Assembly (NCBI RefSeq): GCF_002008345.1
Contig: NZ_MRAE01000028.1
Coordinates: forward strand, 1 to 38,231
From: Clostridium tepidum
GTDB taxonomy: Bacteria > Bacillota > Clostridia > Clostridiales > Clostridiaceae
Direction: 5' to 3'
DNA length: 38,231 bases
The translations under genes were made by a program, and so were the position numbers. The notes beneath the pieces were generated by a model. It had not been told where the DNA came from, searched no databases, and saw nothing but the letters and a program-made list of their open reading frames with translations. Below, piece by piece: positions 17,806-27,840 of the stretch. Positions within the stretch are counted from its first letter, which is position 1. Each line of letters opens with the position of its first letter.

Positions 17806-18088
17806 GGAAATTATTATAACAACTTTTAAAGATATTAAAACAAGAAATATTTTTAGTCAATAGATGGCTATAAAAATAAAGAATACTAATATTTGTGTAC
17901 TAATATTTAAGCTAACGCTCAAATGTCACGTCCTGTGCCAACAGAGCTAAGTAAACATCCTGTTTACTTTACGCTTAAATATTAGTCACAAATAAAGTAT
18001 TCTAATTATTTTTCTAGATATCTATTTTCCCTAAAAGTATTTCTTGTTTTAATTTTCAACCTTTAAAAGCAATTAAGTCGCAATTTCC
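17806..18088. repeat. ~283-bp palindromic element downstream of glpK
   Basis: Both ends begin GGAAATT in inverted orientation, followed in each arm by CTTTTAAAG, AAAACAAGAAATA, TTTTAG and finally ACTAATATTTAAGC. The centre holds two small hairpins with the same TCC loop, one a perfect 9-bp stem (17949-17957 with 17961-17969). The right end reads TAAGGAAATTGCGACTTA on the glpK strand, starting 2 bases after the glpK stop codon. One arm recurs at 27073-27165. It may fold in the glpK transcript as a terminator or stability element. Confidence 0.75.
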
Positions 18089-18093
18089 TTATA

Positions 18094-19626
<1,533 letters not shown>

Positions 19627-19642
19627 TCATTCATATACGCCT

Positions 19643-19669
19643 TTAATTAAATAAATTTTATTTAATTAA
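19643..19669 (-). other. AT-rich stem-loop upstream of glpK
   Basis: TTAATTAAATAA pairs perfectly with TTATTTAATTAA around a 3-base loop, about 50 bases before the glpK start. There is no U-run after it, so it may protect or process the glpFK message. The rest of the glpF-glpK gap (19591-19879) shows nothing definite. Confidence 0.4.
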
Positions 19670-19879
19670 GCACTAAGATAAAAAACTAGTAAAATAATTT
19701 TTTCAAAATATATTTCCCTTGTATTTTGATTTGCAATTTTAAAAAATTATAAATATTATATAAACTATTATTGACAACAAAATTTTTAAGTGTTTTTTAT
19801 TATTATAATTTATTGATATTATTTTTAATTTATTATATTATGCAATATAAATTTATTAAAAATTTTTATAAAATCTTTA

Positions 19880-20584
19880 TTAAAAAACTAATATAAATAA
19901 TAATGCTCCTATTATTCCTCCTAATATTGGGCCTAACACTGGTATCCATGCATATTTCCAATCTGAATCACCTTTACCTGCTATTGGTAAAATTGCATGA
20001 GCTATTCTTGGGGCTAAATCTCTTGCTGGATTTATAGCATATCCTGTTGGTCCACCTAAAGAAAGTCCTAAAACAAATATAAACGCACCTGCTATTAATG
20101 GACCAAATCCATCCACAACTTTAACTTGTCCAAAACCCATTAATCCAAATACTAAAAGTGCAGTTGCTAAAAATTCAGTCAAGAAATTAGATTTTGTATC
20201 TCTTATTGCTGGCGCTGTACAAAATACTCCTAATTTACTAGCTTTATCTTCTGTTGCTTTCCAATGTGGAAGATAAGTAAGCCAAACTAAAGCTGCTCCT
20301 GCAAAAGCTCCTAACATTTGGGCTATTATATATCCTGCTACATTCTCCCAAGGAAAATTTCCTGCTACTGCGTTACCAATTGTAACTGCAGGATTCATAT
20401 GTCCCCCACTTATGCTTCCAAAAATATAAGCAGGTACAGCAACTGCTATCCCCCAGGCTGCTGTTACAACAATCCATCCACCATCTTTTCCTTTACTTTT
20501 GTTAAGTGTTACACTGGCTACAACACCATCTCCTAACCATATCATTATCATAGTACCTAAAAATTCAGCCATATAAATTGACAT
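19880..20584 (-). CDS. glpF: Glycerol uptake facilitator (aquaglyceroporin)
   Basis: This 234-residue MIP-family channel has six membrane helices and the two pore half-helices with NPA motifs, GGHMNPAVTIG near residue 62 and GYAINPARDLAPR near residue 190. The Asp right after the second NPAR is typical of glycerol facilitators as opposed to water channels. It lets glycerol cross the membrane by diffusion, and GlpK then traps it. AGGGGGAG sits before ATG 20584. The leader upstream carries a promoter overlapped by a cre, then a terminator hairpin, so expression should need both GlpP with glycerol-3-phosphate and relief from carbon catabolite repression. Confidence 0.96.
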   Translation of the reverse strand: MSIYMAEFLGTMIMIWLGDGVVASVTLNKSKGKDGGWIVVTAAWGIAVAVPAYIFGSISGGHMNPAVTIGNAVAGNFPWENVAGYIIAQMLGAFAGAALVWLTYLPHWKATEDKASKLGVFCTAPAIRDTKSNFLTEFLATALLVFGLMGFGQVKVVDGFGPLIAGAFIFVLGLSLGGPTGYAINPARDLAPRIAHAILPIAGKGDSDWKYAWIPVLGPILGGIIGALLFILVF

Positions 20585-20615
20585 ATTTTTTACTCCCCCT
20601 ACAAAATTATTTAAA

Positions 20616-20671
20616 TTTTGGGAAAAACAAATAGAGCCACTTCACCCATTAAAATGTAATGAATTGGCTCT
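20616..20671 (-). terminator. Leader terminator of glpF, probable GlpP antitermination target
   Basis: AGAGCCA and TGGCTCT pair (with a second TTCA/TGAA segment after one mismatch), and on the transcribed strand TTTGTTTTT follows. It lies between the promoter and glpF, so most transcripts would stop here unless GlpP acts. A glpP gene in the same window supports this reading. Confidence 0.8.
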
Positions 20672-20706
20672 CTTATCTCCGCCTTATAATATTAAATTTA
20701 TTTTTT

Positions 20707-20735
20707 ATTTTACCACCATTTGTTTACGTTTTCAA
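20707..20735 (-). promoter_or_regulatory. Promoter of glpFK
   Basis: TTGAAA (20735-20730) and TAAAAT (20712-20707) with a 17-base spacer. Transcription would start near 20700, placing the leader hairpin within the first 30-85 transcribed bases. Confidence 0.75.
20721..20734 (-). promoter_or_regulatory. CcpA catabolite-responsive element (cre) at glpF
   Basis: TGAAAACGTAAACA matches the cre consensus TGNAARCGNWWNCA at every position. It overlaps the -35 box, so CcpA bound here would block RNA polymerase when a preferred sugar is available. Confidence 0.75.
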
Positions 20736-21083
20736 TATATTTTTTAAATTAATTATATAGAAATGCAAATATCAGAAATATTGTAATTATATTTTTGAGG
20801 TTTTACCACATAACAGTATAAAAGTAATAAAATAGGCTGGAGTAAATAGAAAAACAATTATAAAAATTTTAACATATAATATCATAAAAGCAAATCATTG
20901 TTAGGATATAATAATTTTTTCTAAAATCCATTATTTATCCTTTTATAATACATACTAATTCTATATTTTATTAAATTTATAAATAATAGTTAAATTCTTC
21001 TAATTAATTTATATATTAATTAATTTTAATAAAGTATTTTTAAGGAATTTTTAATATTATTTTTAAAGGATTTACACAAACTA
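20736..21083. other. Intergenic gap between glpF promoter and ybjQ-like gene
   Basis: About 350 bases of AT-rich DNA between two divergent transcription units. I see no gene, strong hairpin or repeat family member here. Confidence 0.5.
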
Positions 21084-21101
21084 TATAGAATTGATTCTAT
21101 A
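21084..21101. promoter_or_regulatory. Dyad upstream of the YbjQ-family gene
   Basis: TATAGAAT and ATTCTATA form a perfect 8-2-8 inverted repeat ending 23 bases before the start codon and overlapping a TATAAT. It looks like an operator, but no regulator can be named. Confidence 0.4.
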
Positions 21102-21124
21102 ATAATTTCTGGGAGGGGTTAATT

Positions 21125-21445
21125 ATGCTAATTACTACTACTAATAATATAGAAGGTAAGCAAATAAAAGAATATAAAGGGATAGTATGTGGTGAAGTTA
21201 TTACAGGTGTTAATTTTTTAAAGGATTTTATGGCTGGAATAAGGGACTTAGTTGGTGGAAGATCTCAAGGATATGAAGAAGAATTAATTCGCGCAAGAAA
21301 TGAAGCCATAGATGAAATGATGAATAGAGCTGCTTCATTAGGTTGTAACGCAATAGTAGGAGTAGATATAGATTATGAAGTTTTAGGTCAAGGCGGAGGA
21401 ATGCTTATGGTAACAGCTTCTGGTACTGGAGTAATAGTAGAATAA
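21125..21445 (+). CDS. YbjQ-family (DUF74) protein
   Basis: This 106-residue protein has typical YbjQ/PF01906 sequence throughout: [23 protein letters not shown] at the start, the [17 protein letters not shown] loop, then [29 protein letters not shown]. The family forms small pentameric rings and is sometimes described as heavy-metal binding, but its role is not established. It has no membrane segment. GGGAGGGG sits 6 bases before the ATG, and a strong terminator follows, so it is a one-gene unit. Confidence 0.92.
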   Translation: MLITTTNNIEGKQIKEYKGIVCGEVITGVNFLKDFMAGIRDLVGGRSQGYEEELIRARNEAIDEMMNRAASLGCNAIVGVDIDYEVLGQGGGMLMVTASGTGVIVE

Positions 21446-21468
21446 TTATTCATCAAGATTTAAATATA

Positions 21469-21516
21469 AAAAATGCTAGTAATATCAATTAATTATTTAT
21501 TACTACTAGCATTTTT
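21469..21516. terminator. Terminator after the YbjQ-family gene
   Basis: AAAAATGCTAGT (21469-21480) pairs perfectly with ACTAGCATTTTT (21505-21516), with extra TAATA/TATTA pairing inside. Both flanks are A/T runs, so it may also stop the converging ABC permease transcript. Confidence 0.85.
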
Positions 21517-21631
21517 ATATTTAATAGTAGACCATAGTAAACCCAAAATAAATTTACTAAAAAATTTATAAACAACAATGAATGTTAAATATCTAATCTA
21601 AAAAATTTCTCAACAGTTTCTTTAGGAAATC

Positions 21632-22708
21632 TTATCTACTACAAAATTTCACAACTAATTTCGCTATAAAATAACCTACAATTGTACCTATTAATAATGT
21701 TATATATATTAGTGGCATATTGGTAACTGGTTTTGGTCCTTTTGGATACCCAAATATTTGTGAAAAAATCATCCCTACACATATAGATACCCCTATTTTA
21801 AATACTGTTTCAACTGATTTGAATATTATTAATTGATTAATTCTCTCTAACTTAATTCTTTTATAAGCCATCACTGCAAAAATAGCAAAAATAACTATTA
21901 AAACTATAAGTATCATTATTTTAATATCAAAATTTTCATATATAAATTTATAAATAGTTGTTATTTGTTCTCCATCTGGCCCTTTTTCAAATCTGTCCAA
22001 TCCTTTAGTATTTACTATATCATATATGTTTAAATTCTCGACAAATTCATTTAATGTAATAAGCTTATAATTTTCATATTGTAAATTTTGACTTAATCTT
22101 ATTAAATCTACTACATATCCTGCTACTATATATGGTACATACAAAGTTATTGGTGCAATTATAGATGCTGCAAAATACTGTCCTACTATGCTTTGCATAA
22201 ATACTAAAAACATAAAAAAGAATAAAGCAAATAATAAATTTATAGAATAAAACTTAGGTACATCTAAATAAGCAGTTCCTATATAGGATTTATTTTTGAA
22301 ATAAAAAACTGTCATTATTATAAAATTAATTAAAAAAGGTATAGTTATAGTTAAAATCCCCACTTTAATCTTAGATAATATAATATCTTTTCTTGTAAAA
22401 GGCATAGAATGTAATAAATCGCATGTGGAACTCTGTTTTTCTCCTTTAAATAATAGTATGGAAAATAAGGATATTACTCCTAATATAAGTATTATTTTCC
22501 CACTATTCCAACCTAATAAACATTGATTAAACCACATTTTATCTAATACAAAATCTTTATCCATAATCATACTATATTTTTGATAACTGATTTGATCAAG
22601 CACATTATTAGGCTTATCCCAAAATAAAATTAAAGTCATAAGTAAACAAATCCATTTACTACTCTTCCATTCTTTATAAAACAAAGGATTTCTAAATAAG
22701 CTTTTCAT
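21632..22708 (-). CDS. ABC transporter permease (ABC-2/Ytr type)
   Basis: This 358-residue membrane protein begins NPLFYKEWKSSKWI, a standard opening of ABC-2 type permeases, and continues FKGEKQSSTCDLLHSMPFTRKDIILSK, also common in this group. About seven hydrophobic segments follow, with an extracellular loop near residues 205-255. It overlaps the ATPase gene by 17 bases and has GGAGG before its start, so the two are translationally coupled. With the GntR regulator upstream, the set resembles the cell-wall-stress ytr operons of Bacillus, in which a regulator, ATPase and permease respond to envelope antibiotics. The exported molecule is unknown. Confidence 0.82.
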   Translation of the reverse strand: MKSLFRNPLFYKEWKSSKWICLLMTLILFWDKPNNVLDQISYQKYSMIMDKDFVLDKMWFNQCLLGWNSGKIILILGVISLFSILLFKGEKQSSTCDLLHSMPFTRKDIILSKIKVGILTITIPFLINFIIMTVFYFKNKSYIGTAYLDVPKFYSINLLFALFFFMFLVFMQSIVGQYFAASIIAPITLYVPYIVAGYVVDLIRLSQNLQYENYKLITLNEFVENLNIYDIVNTKGLDRFEKGPDGEQITTIYKFIYENFDIKIMILIVLIVIFAIFAVMAYKRIKLERINQLIIFKSVETVFKIGVSICVGMIFSQIFGYPKGPKPVTNMPLIYITLLIGTIVGYFIAKLVVKFCSR

Positions 22709-23588
22709 TCTCTTTTCCTCCTTCCATGGAGTATATAAACATATCCTCTAAACTCAAATTTATTTCTTCTACAAACTCTGCTCCTGATTTTAATAATTTT
22801 TCTTGCAACTCATCTGAATAATTATTGGTTATTAAATAATTTATTCTCCCTACATTTTCTACTGTCATTATTTCATCCCAAGTTTTTATTTCCTCTATTT
22901 TATTCTCATCTTTAAATAAAACTTGAAGTTTCTTTATATATTTCTTCATATCCTCTATATTATTTGTGTATTTTATTTGTCCCTTTTCTATAATAGCTAC
23001 ACAATCACATATTCTTTCCAAATCGTCTAAATGATGACTTGCTATAAATATAGTAGTATTTCTTTCTGAAACCTCTTCTAATAATATACTTATTAATTTC
23101 CTTTTTATTATAGGATCTAAACCAGAAGTAGGTTCGTCTAGTATTAGTATTTCTGGATATATACTTAAATTTAACATTAAAGAAACTCTCATTTTCATTC
23201 CCTTTGAAAGTTCTCTTATTCTCTTATTTTCTGGTATTTTAAATATTTTATTAAGCTCTTTAAAACGTTCATAAGAAAAAGTAGTATAAGTTAAAGAATA
23301 AAATTTTATAAGTTCTTTTACTTTAAAGGATGAATAATATTGAACTTCTGCTGCTACATAACCTATTTTACTTTTTATTAAAGTATTTTCAAAAACAGAC
23401 TGTCCTGCTATCTTTATTTCTCCTTCATCCTGTTTGTATATTCCTAACATACACTTTATAAGAGTTGTCTTTCCTGCTCCATTTTCTCCTATAATACCAA
23501 ATATGCTTCCTTTTTCTATATTTAAATTAATATCATCTAAAACTTTTTTATTTCCTAACATTTTTGATACATTACTTATATTTATCAA
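22692..23588 (-). CDS. ABC transporter ATP-binding protein (Ytr type)
   Basis: This 298-residue ATPase has all motifs intact: Walker A GENGAGKTTLIK near residue 34, signature LSKGMKMRVSL, Walker B ILILDEPTSGLD, and the switch histidine in ASHHLDD. The C-terminal 80 residues are the usual accessory region of drug and lantibiotic exporters. The frame opens at GTG 23597, but that GTG is part of the AGAGGTG ribosome site; TTG 23588, six bases later, is the better start. The GntR gene stop overlaps the open frame, which implies coupled translation in the order regulator, ATPase, permease. Confidence 0.9.
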   Translation of the reverse strand: MINISNVSKMLGNKKVLDDINLNIEKGSIFGIIGENGAGKTTLIKCMLGIYKQDEGEIKIAGQSVFENTLIKSKIGYVAAEVQYYSSFKVKELIKFYSLTYTTFSYERFKELNKIFKIPENKRIRELSKGMKMRVSLMLNLSIYPEILILDEPTSGLDPIIKRKLISILLEEVSERNTTIFIASHHLDDLERICDCVAIIEKGQIKYTNNIEDMKKYIKKLQVLFKDENKIEEIKTWDEIMTVENVGRINYLITNNYSDELQEKLLKSGAEFVEEINLSLEDMFIYSMEGGKENEKLI

Positions 23589-23593
23589 ATTAA

Positions 23594-23974
23594 TCACCTC
23601 TTTCCATCTAAATCTGCATATATTTCTTCTATTAATTTTAAAAATTCTTTTTTATCTATCCCCATATATTGGGCTTCAATTAAAAGTTGTTTCAATTCTT
23701 TTCTTAAAAAACTCATCTTTTCCTCATCCTCCCTAGGATTAAAATCTGATATATAAGTTCCCTTTCCCCTTAAAACCTCTATAATTTTTTCTCTTTCTAA
23801 TTCTTTATATGCTTTACTAACTGTATTTGGATTTGTAGTTATCATTACAGCCAGTTCTCTTACTGAAGGCAATTTATCACCTGGTTTCAATATTCCCCTT
23901 ATAATATTTTCCTTTATACCATCTATTATTTGCTCATATATAGGTTTACTGCTTCTACTGTCTATATTTATCAT
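23594..23974 (-). CDS. GntR-family regulator, YtrA subfamily
   Basis: This 126-residue protein has an N-terminal winged helix (residues 8-75: PIYEQIIDGIKENIIRGILK, PGDKLPSVRELA, NPNTVSKAYKELER, GKGTYI) and a short helical C-terminal tail in place of an effector-binding domain. That small size defines the YtrA subfamily, which usually represses its own ABC transporter operon. Its gene is first in the operon and overlaps the ATPase frame. GGTGGTG precedes the ATG. I could not identify a clear operator in front of it. Confidence 0.92.
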   Translation of the reverse strand: MINIDSRSSKPIYEQIIDGIKENIIRGILKPGDKLPSVRELAVMITTNPNTVSKAYKELEREKIIEVLRGKGTYISDFNPREDEEKMSFLRKELKQLLIEAQYMGIDKKEFLKLIEEIYADLDGKR

Positions 23975-24147
23975 TTCTTCACCACCTTACTTTATTGTTA
24001 TTACTAATACATTTATTTTTTAATCTCTGTTTTAAACTGCTGTTAATAGTTTAAATTAAAATACAAATTACATCTATCCTTTCTTCTATACTATATTATC
24101 TAATATTAAAATCACTCAATAAATTTACCACAGATTATGTTTATAAT

Positions 24148-24663
24148 CTAATTGTATATAAATAGTGCTATTAATATAATCGCAACTGGTATCATAATTA
24201 CAATACTACAAATAGTAATAAAATTTTTCACTTTTTTATCCTCTTTGAAAACTCTCTTAATTACCATATATATACCTATACCAATAATTCCTCCAATAGT
24301 ATTAGTAATAACATCTGTTATATCGCTGGCACCTATGCCAAATATATACTGACTAGCTTCAAAGATTAAACTTATTGAGAAAATTTTAAAAATATTTATA
24401 TATATAGCGTTGTTTTTATTGATTATATTCATATAAATTCCTAATGGAATAAATAAAATTATATTGCCCCAAATATCTAAACTGTTATAATTTCCATTAA
24501 AGATATCATAAAAAGGAATCAAATTAAGTGTTCTAGAAAAATATCTATTAGTACTAAATACTTCTAATGGAAATACATATTTAAAAGGAATATTCCAAAG
24601 TAGGAATGAAATATAAAATACAAATCCTATAGTGAATAAAATATTAATTATTTTTTTCTTCAT
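24148..24663 (-). CDS. VanZ-like family membrane protein
   Basis: This 171-residue protein has about five membrane helices. It has the VanZ-family landmarks NLIPFYDIFNGN, NIILFIPLGIYMN, then FEASQYIFGIGASDITDVITNTIGGIIG. VanZ itself gives low-level teicoplanin resistance, but most chromosomal members have unknown roles at the cell envelope. GGGGTGA lies before the ATG. It has its own promoter at 24785-24813 with an inverted repeat just downstream, so it seems to be separately controlled from the neighbouring ABC operon. Confidence 0.88.
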   Translation of the reverse strand: MKKKIINILFTIGFVFYISFLLWNIPFKYVFPLEVFSTNRYFSRTLNLIPFYDIFNGNYNSLDIWGNIILFIPLGIYMNIINKNNAIYINIFKIFSISLIFEASQYIFGIGASDITDVITNTIGGIIGIGIYMVIKRVFKEDKKVKNFITICSIVIMIPVAIILIALFIYN

Positions 24664-24754
24664 TCTGAAATCACCCCACTTTTTAAGAATTTAAACAATT
24701 ATTAATTTTCTCTTATATCTACCATCTGTAAAAAATAAAGTGTATATAAAGTAT

Positions 24755-24783
24755 TAAGTGTACTACTACAACTAACACACTTA
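24755..24783. promoter_or_regulatory. Candidate operator downstream of the VanZ-like gene promoter
   Basis: TAAGTGT and ACACTTA form a 7-bp inverted repeat separated by 15 bases, beginning just after the -10 box and covering the predicted transcription start. A bound repressor would block the promoter. The regulator is unknown; the nearby GntR protein is one candidate. Confidence 0.4.
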
Positions 24784-24784
24784 T

Positions 24785-24813
24785 AATATACTAAAACTTT
24801 TAACTATTGTCAA
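24785..24813 (-). promoter_or_regulatory. Promoter of the VanZ-like gene
   Basis: TTGACA (24813-24808) and TATATT (24790-24785) with a 17-base spacer, a strong sigma-A match. The start would be near 24778, about 115 bases before the ATG. Confidence 0.7.
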
Positions 24814-24974
24814 CAAAATTATTATATATGTATTGTTTTATAAATTTCTTAACCTTTAACTAAAAAACTATTACTATTAAAAAAATTCAGTTAACATTAA
24901 GGACTATTTTATATTGTTTTTCTAAATTATATAAAAAAAACAATTTCTAATAAAATTTTTAGAAATTATTATAC

Positions 24975-24992
24975 CTGTAACATAAGTTACAG
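24975..24992 (+). promoter_or_regulatory. Crp/Fnr-type operator upstream of hcp, probable HcpR site
   Basis: CTGTAAC and GTTACAG form a perfect inverted repeat around ATAA. Its centre is about 41.5 bases before the start predicted from the -10 box TACAAT at 25013-25018, the exact position of class II Crp/Fnr activators. HcpR, a Crp/Fnr member, is known to control hcp in anaerobes, so it is the likely protein; no hcpR gene is in this window. Confidence 0.65.
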
Positions 24993-25096
24993 AATTAATC
25001 ATATTTTTTTTATACAATTAATTCAGAGTTAAGCGATATACTTACTCTATTAAATTAGTAACTAAAAATAATTTTAAATATATGGAGGTATTAATA

Positions 25097-26809
25097 ATGA
25101 GTATGTTTTGTTATCAATGTCAAGAAGCCGCTGGTGGTCGTGGTTGCACTGTTAAAGGTGTATGTGGTAAAACTGAAGATATAGCTAAAACTCAAGATTT
25201 AATTATATACGTTGTAAAAGGAATAGCAATATATAGTTCTCAAGCTAGAGAAATGGGCCTAAATACTAGTGAAGCTGACAAATTTATAGTTGAAAGTCTT
25301 TTCTCTACTATAACTAATGCTAACTTTGATGCTAAAGCTCTAAATGCTAGAGTTCAAAAAGGTCTAAAAATAAGACAAAGTTTAAAGGATGCCATTATAA
25401 AAGCTGGTGGTTCTTATAATTCTAAGGAAAATAAAAGTTGGACTTCTAAATTCTTAAGTATTTTAGGAATAAAAAATGATAAAGATGAAAAAGAAATTCA
25501 CGATGCTGCAATTTGGGCTGCAAATAATCCTGAAGACTTTAGAAAAAAAGCTGAAACAGTAGGTGTATTAGCTACTAAAAATGAAGATATAAGATCTTTA
25601 AGAGAACTTTTAACTTATGGATTAAAAGGAATGGCAGCTTACTTAGAACATGCTAACAATTTAGGTTATGACGAAGATAGTATTCATGCCTTTATGGAAA
25701 AAGCTTTAATAGCTACTTTAGATGATACTCTTTCTCAAGATGAATTAACTGCTTTAGTTCTAGAATGTGGGAAATATGGTGTAGATGTTATGGCTCTATT
25801 AGATAAAGCTAATACATCAACTTATGGAAATCCTGAAATAACAAAGGTTAATATAGGCGTTAGAAATAATCCTGGTATATTAATAAGTGGACATGACTTA
25901 AAGGATATGGAGGAACTTTTAAAACAAACAGAGGGTACTGGAGTAGATGTATATACTCATAGTGAAATGCTTCCTGCAAATTACTATCCTGCATTCAAAA
26001 AATATAAACATTTTGTAGGTAACTATGGTAATGCTTGGTGGAAACAAAATGAAGAATTTGAAGCATTTAATGGTCCAATTTTAATGACTACAAACTGTAT
26101 TGTTCCACCTAAAGCTTCATACAAAGATAGAATGTATACTACTGGTGTAACTGGTTTTGAAGGAGTTAAACATATTAGTTCTTCAAAAGATGGTAAAAAA
26201 GATTTCTCAGAAATAATTGAACATGCTAAAAGATGTTCTTCTCCTAAAGAAATAGAAAAAGGTGAAATTATAGGTGGATTTGCTCATAATCAAGTATTGG
26301 CTTTAGCACCTCAAATAGTTGATGCTGTAAAAACTGGAGCCATAAAAAGATTCTTTGTAATGGCAGGTTGTGATGGAAGAATGAAAAATAGAAATTACTA
26401 TACAGATTTCGCTAAAGCACTTCCAAAAGATACAGTTATATTAACTGCTGGTTGTGCAAAATATAAATATAACAAATTAAATTTAGGAGATATAAATGGA
26501 ATACCTAGAGTATTAGATGCAGGTCAATGTAATGATTCTTATTCATTAGCTGTAATAGCTCTTAAATTAAAAGAAGTATTTGAACTTGAAGATATTAATG
26601 AATTACCAATATCTTATAATATAGCATGGTATGAACAAAAAGCTGTAATAGTATTACTTGCATTACTTCACTTAGGTGTTAAAAACATTCATTTAGGCCC
26701 AACTTTACCAGCATTCTTATCACCAAATGTAGCTAAAATATTAGTAGAAAACTTTGGTATAGGAACTATATCCTCAGTAGATGAAGATATAAAAATGTTT
26801 ATGAACTAA
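25097..26809 (+). CDS. hcp: Hybrid cluster protein / hydroxylamine reductase
   Basis: This 570-residue iron-sulfur enzyme has the N-terminal cluster cysteines Cys5, Cys8, Cys17 and Cys23 (C-x2-C-x8-C-x5-C), the pattern of anaerobe-type hybrid cluster proteins. Hybrid-cluster ligands appear in [47 protein letters not shown] and DAGQCND. It reduces hydroxylamine, and Hcp proteins also reduce nitric oxide, protecting against nitrosative stress. The start was moved to ATG 25097 because TGGAGG at 25083-25088 is its ribosome site and lies within the longer frame. An 18-bp dyad upstream suggests activation by HcpR. No reductase partner (hcr) is adjacent. A palindromic repeat begins two bases after the stop. 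Confidence 0.96.
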   Translation: MSMFCYQCQEAAGGRGCTVKGVCGKTEDIAKTQDLIIYVVKGIAIYSSQAREMGLNTSEADKFIVESLFSTITNANFDAKALNARVQKGLKIRQSLKDAIIKAGGSYNSKENKSWTSKFLSILGIKNDKDEKEIHDAAIWAANNPEDFRKKAETVGVLATKNEDIRSLRELLTYGLKGMAAYLEHANNLGYDEDSIHAFMEKALIATLDDTLSQDELTALVLECGKYGVDVMALLDKANTSTYGNPEITKVNIGVRNNPGILISGHDLKDMEELLKQTEGTGVDVYTHSEMLPANYYPAFKKYKHFVGNYGNAWWKQNEEFEAFNGPILMTTNCIVPPKASYKDRMYTTGVTGFEGVKHISSSKDGKKDFSEIIEHAKRCSSPKEIEKGEIIGGFAHNQVLALAPQIVDAVKTGAIKRFFVMAGCDGRMKNRNYYTDFAKALPKDTVILTAGCAKYKYNKLNLGDINGIPRVLDAGQCNDSYSLAVIALKLKEVFELEDINELPISYNIAWYEQKAVIVLLALLHLGVKNIHLGPTLPAFLSPNVAKILVENFGIGTISSVDEDIKMFMN

Positions 26810-26810
26810 A

Positions 26811-27068
26811 GGAAATTACGACTTAAAAAAGATTATACCACAGCCCATTAAAAAGGGATATGTGTCTACAAATGCGTCTCAATTAGCTAAGAGATTCTAA
26901 TTTGTTTTCTCATAAAATATATTAAAAAAATAAAACTCACTTATCACTCAAACAGTCATTTTTTTCTTAATATATTTTCAAAAACCAAACAAGAATCTCT
27001 AAGCTTTTTTGAATGCATTTTACGCCACATATCCCTATTTTTAATAGGCTGAAGTTAACATAATTCCC
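26811..27068. repeat. ~258-bp palindromic element downstream of hcp
   Basis: The left end reads GGAAATTACGACTTA, two bases after the hcp stop codon. The right end reads GGGAATTATGTTAACTT on the other strand. Both arms then carry GGGATATGTG, a TTAGAGATTCT or AAGAGATTCT block, and AAAATATATTAA, in the same order as the element at 10924-11213. The arms are about 110 bases each. It is presumably the 3' end structure of the hcp transcript; no protein is encoded. Confidence 0.75.
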
Positions 27069-27072
27069 TAAA

Positions 27073-27165
27073 GAAAATTATTATAACAACTTTTAAAGGT
27101 GTTATAACAAGAAATACTTTTAGGGAAAATAAATATCTAGAAAAATAATTAGAATGCTAATATTT
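27073..27165. repeat. Half copy of the glpK-downstream palindromic element
   Basis: About 93 bases match one arm of the element at 17806-18088, from AAATTATTATAACAACTTTT through AAGAAATACTTTTAGGGAAA to TAGAATGCTAATATTT. The opposite arm is missing. It abuts the right end of the hcp-downstream element, so two members of the repeat group are side by side. The remainder of the gap to 27249 shows nothing else. Confidence 0.7.
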
Positions 27166-27249
27166 ATAAACTATTTTAATAATAAAAAAATATTATTAAC
27201 CATACAATAATTATGAACTATATTAAATTATAAAAGGTTAGGTGATACC

Positions 27250-27840
27250 TTGAATATTAATTATAAAATAAAAACATTAACCTATAATATATGTAAATAT
27301 ATTATAAGGCTTCTTATCTTTATTAATATTATAAGTAATTTTCTAAAAAAAGATTATTATTTTACTCTGATTGGAATTGCTGCTTTTTTATTAACCTTTA
27401 TACCATCATTAATTTTTAAAATACTTAAAATGGACCTTGATAAAACTCTATATTTATCTATTATAATTTTCATATTTACTGCTCTTTATTTAGGAACTTT
27501 AAACAATTTTTATAGGTATAAGTGGTGGGATACTATGCTTCATACTGTATCTGGCATAATAATAGGATTTTTTGCTATTATTATATTAAAAAAACATAGT
27601 TATAATAACTCAATATACATTTATAATAAAATTTTTATATTTATTTTTGTATTGTCCTTTGTAGCTTTATGTGGTGTAATATGGGAAATATATGAATTCA
27701 CTATTGACTCTCTATTTGGTTTAGATATGCAAGGTGTTATAGATACTGGCGTTACAGACACTATGGTAGATTTAATAGCAGATCTTATAGGATCTATAAT
27801 TTCTTATATTATTCACCATTTTACTTATAGAAAAAAATAA
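27250..27840 (+). CDS. DUF2238/YjdF-like polytopic membrane protein
   Basis: This 196-residue protein has about six membrane helices. It has the conserved features I associate with the DUF2238 (PF09997) family: WWDTMLHTVSGIIIGF in the middle, then GVIWEIYEFTIDSLFGLDMQG and DTGVTDTMVDLIADLIGS. The conserved Trp, Asp, His, Glu and Asp residues around the membrane face suggest an active or metal site, but no function is established. Translation begins at TTG 27250, six bases after AGGTGA. It is monocistronic between the repeats that follow hcp and the aminopeptidase gene. Confidence 0.72.
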   Translation: MNINYKIKTLTYNICKYIIRLLIFINIISNFLKKDYYFTLIGIAAFLLTFIPSLIFKILKMDLDKTLYLSIIIFIFTALYLGTLNNFYRYKWWDTMLHTVSGIIIGFFAIIILKKHSYNNSIYIYNKIFIFIFVLSFVALCGVIWEIYEFTIDSLFGLDMQGVIDTGVTDTMVDLIADLIGSIISYIIHHFTYRKK

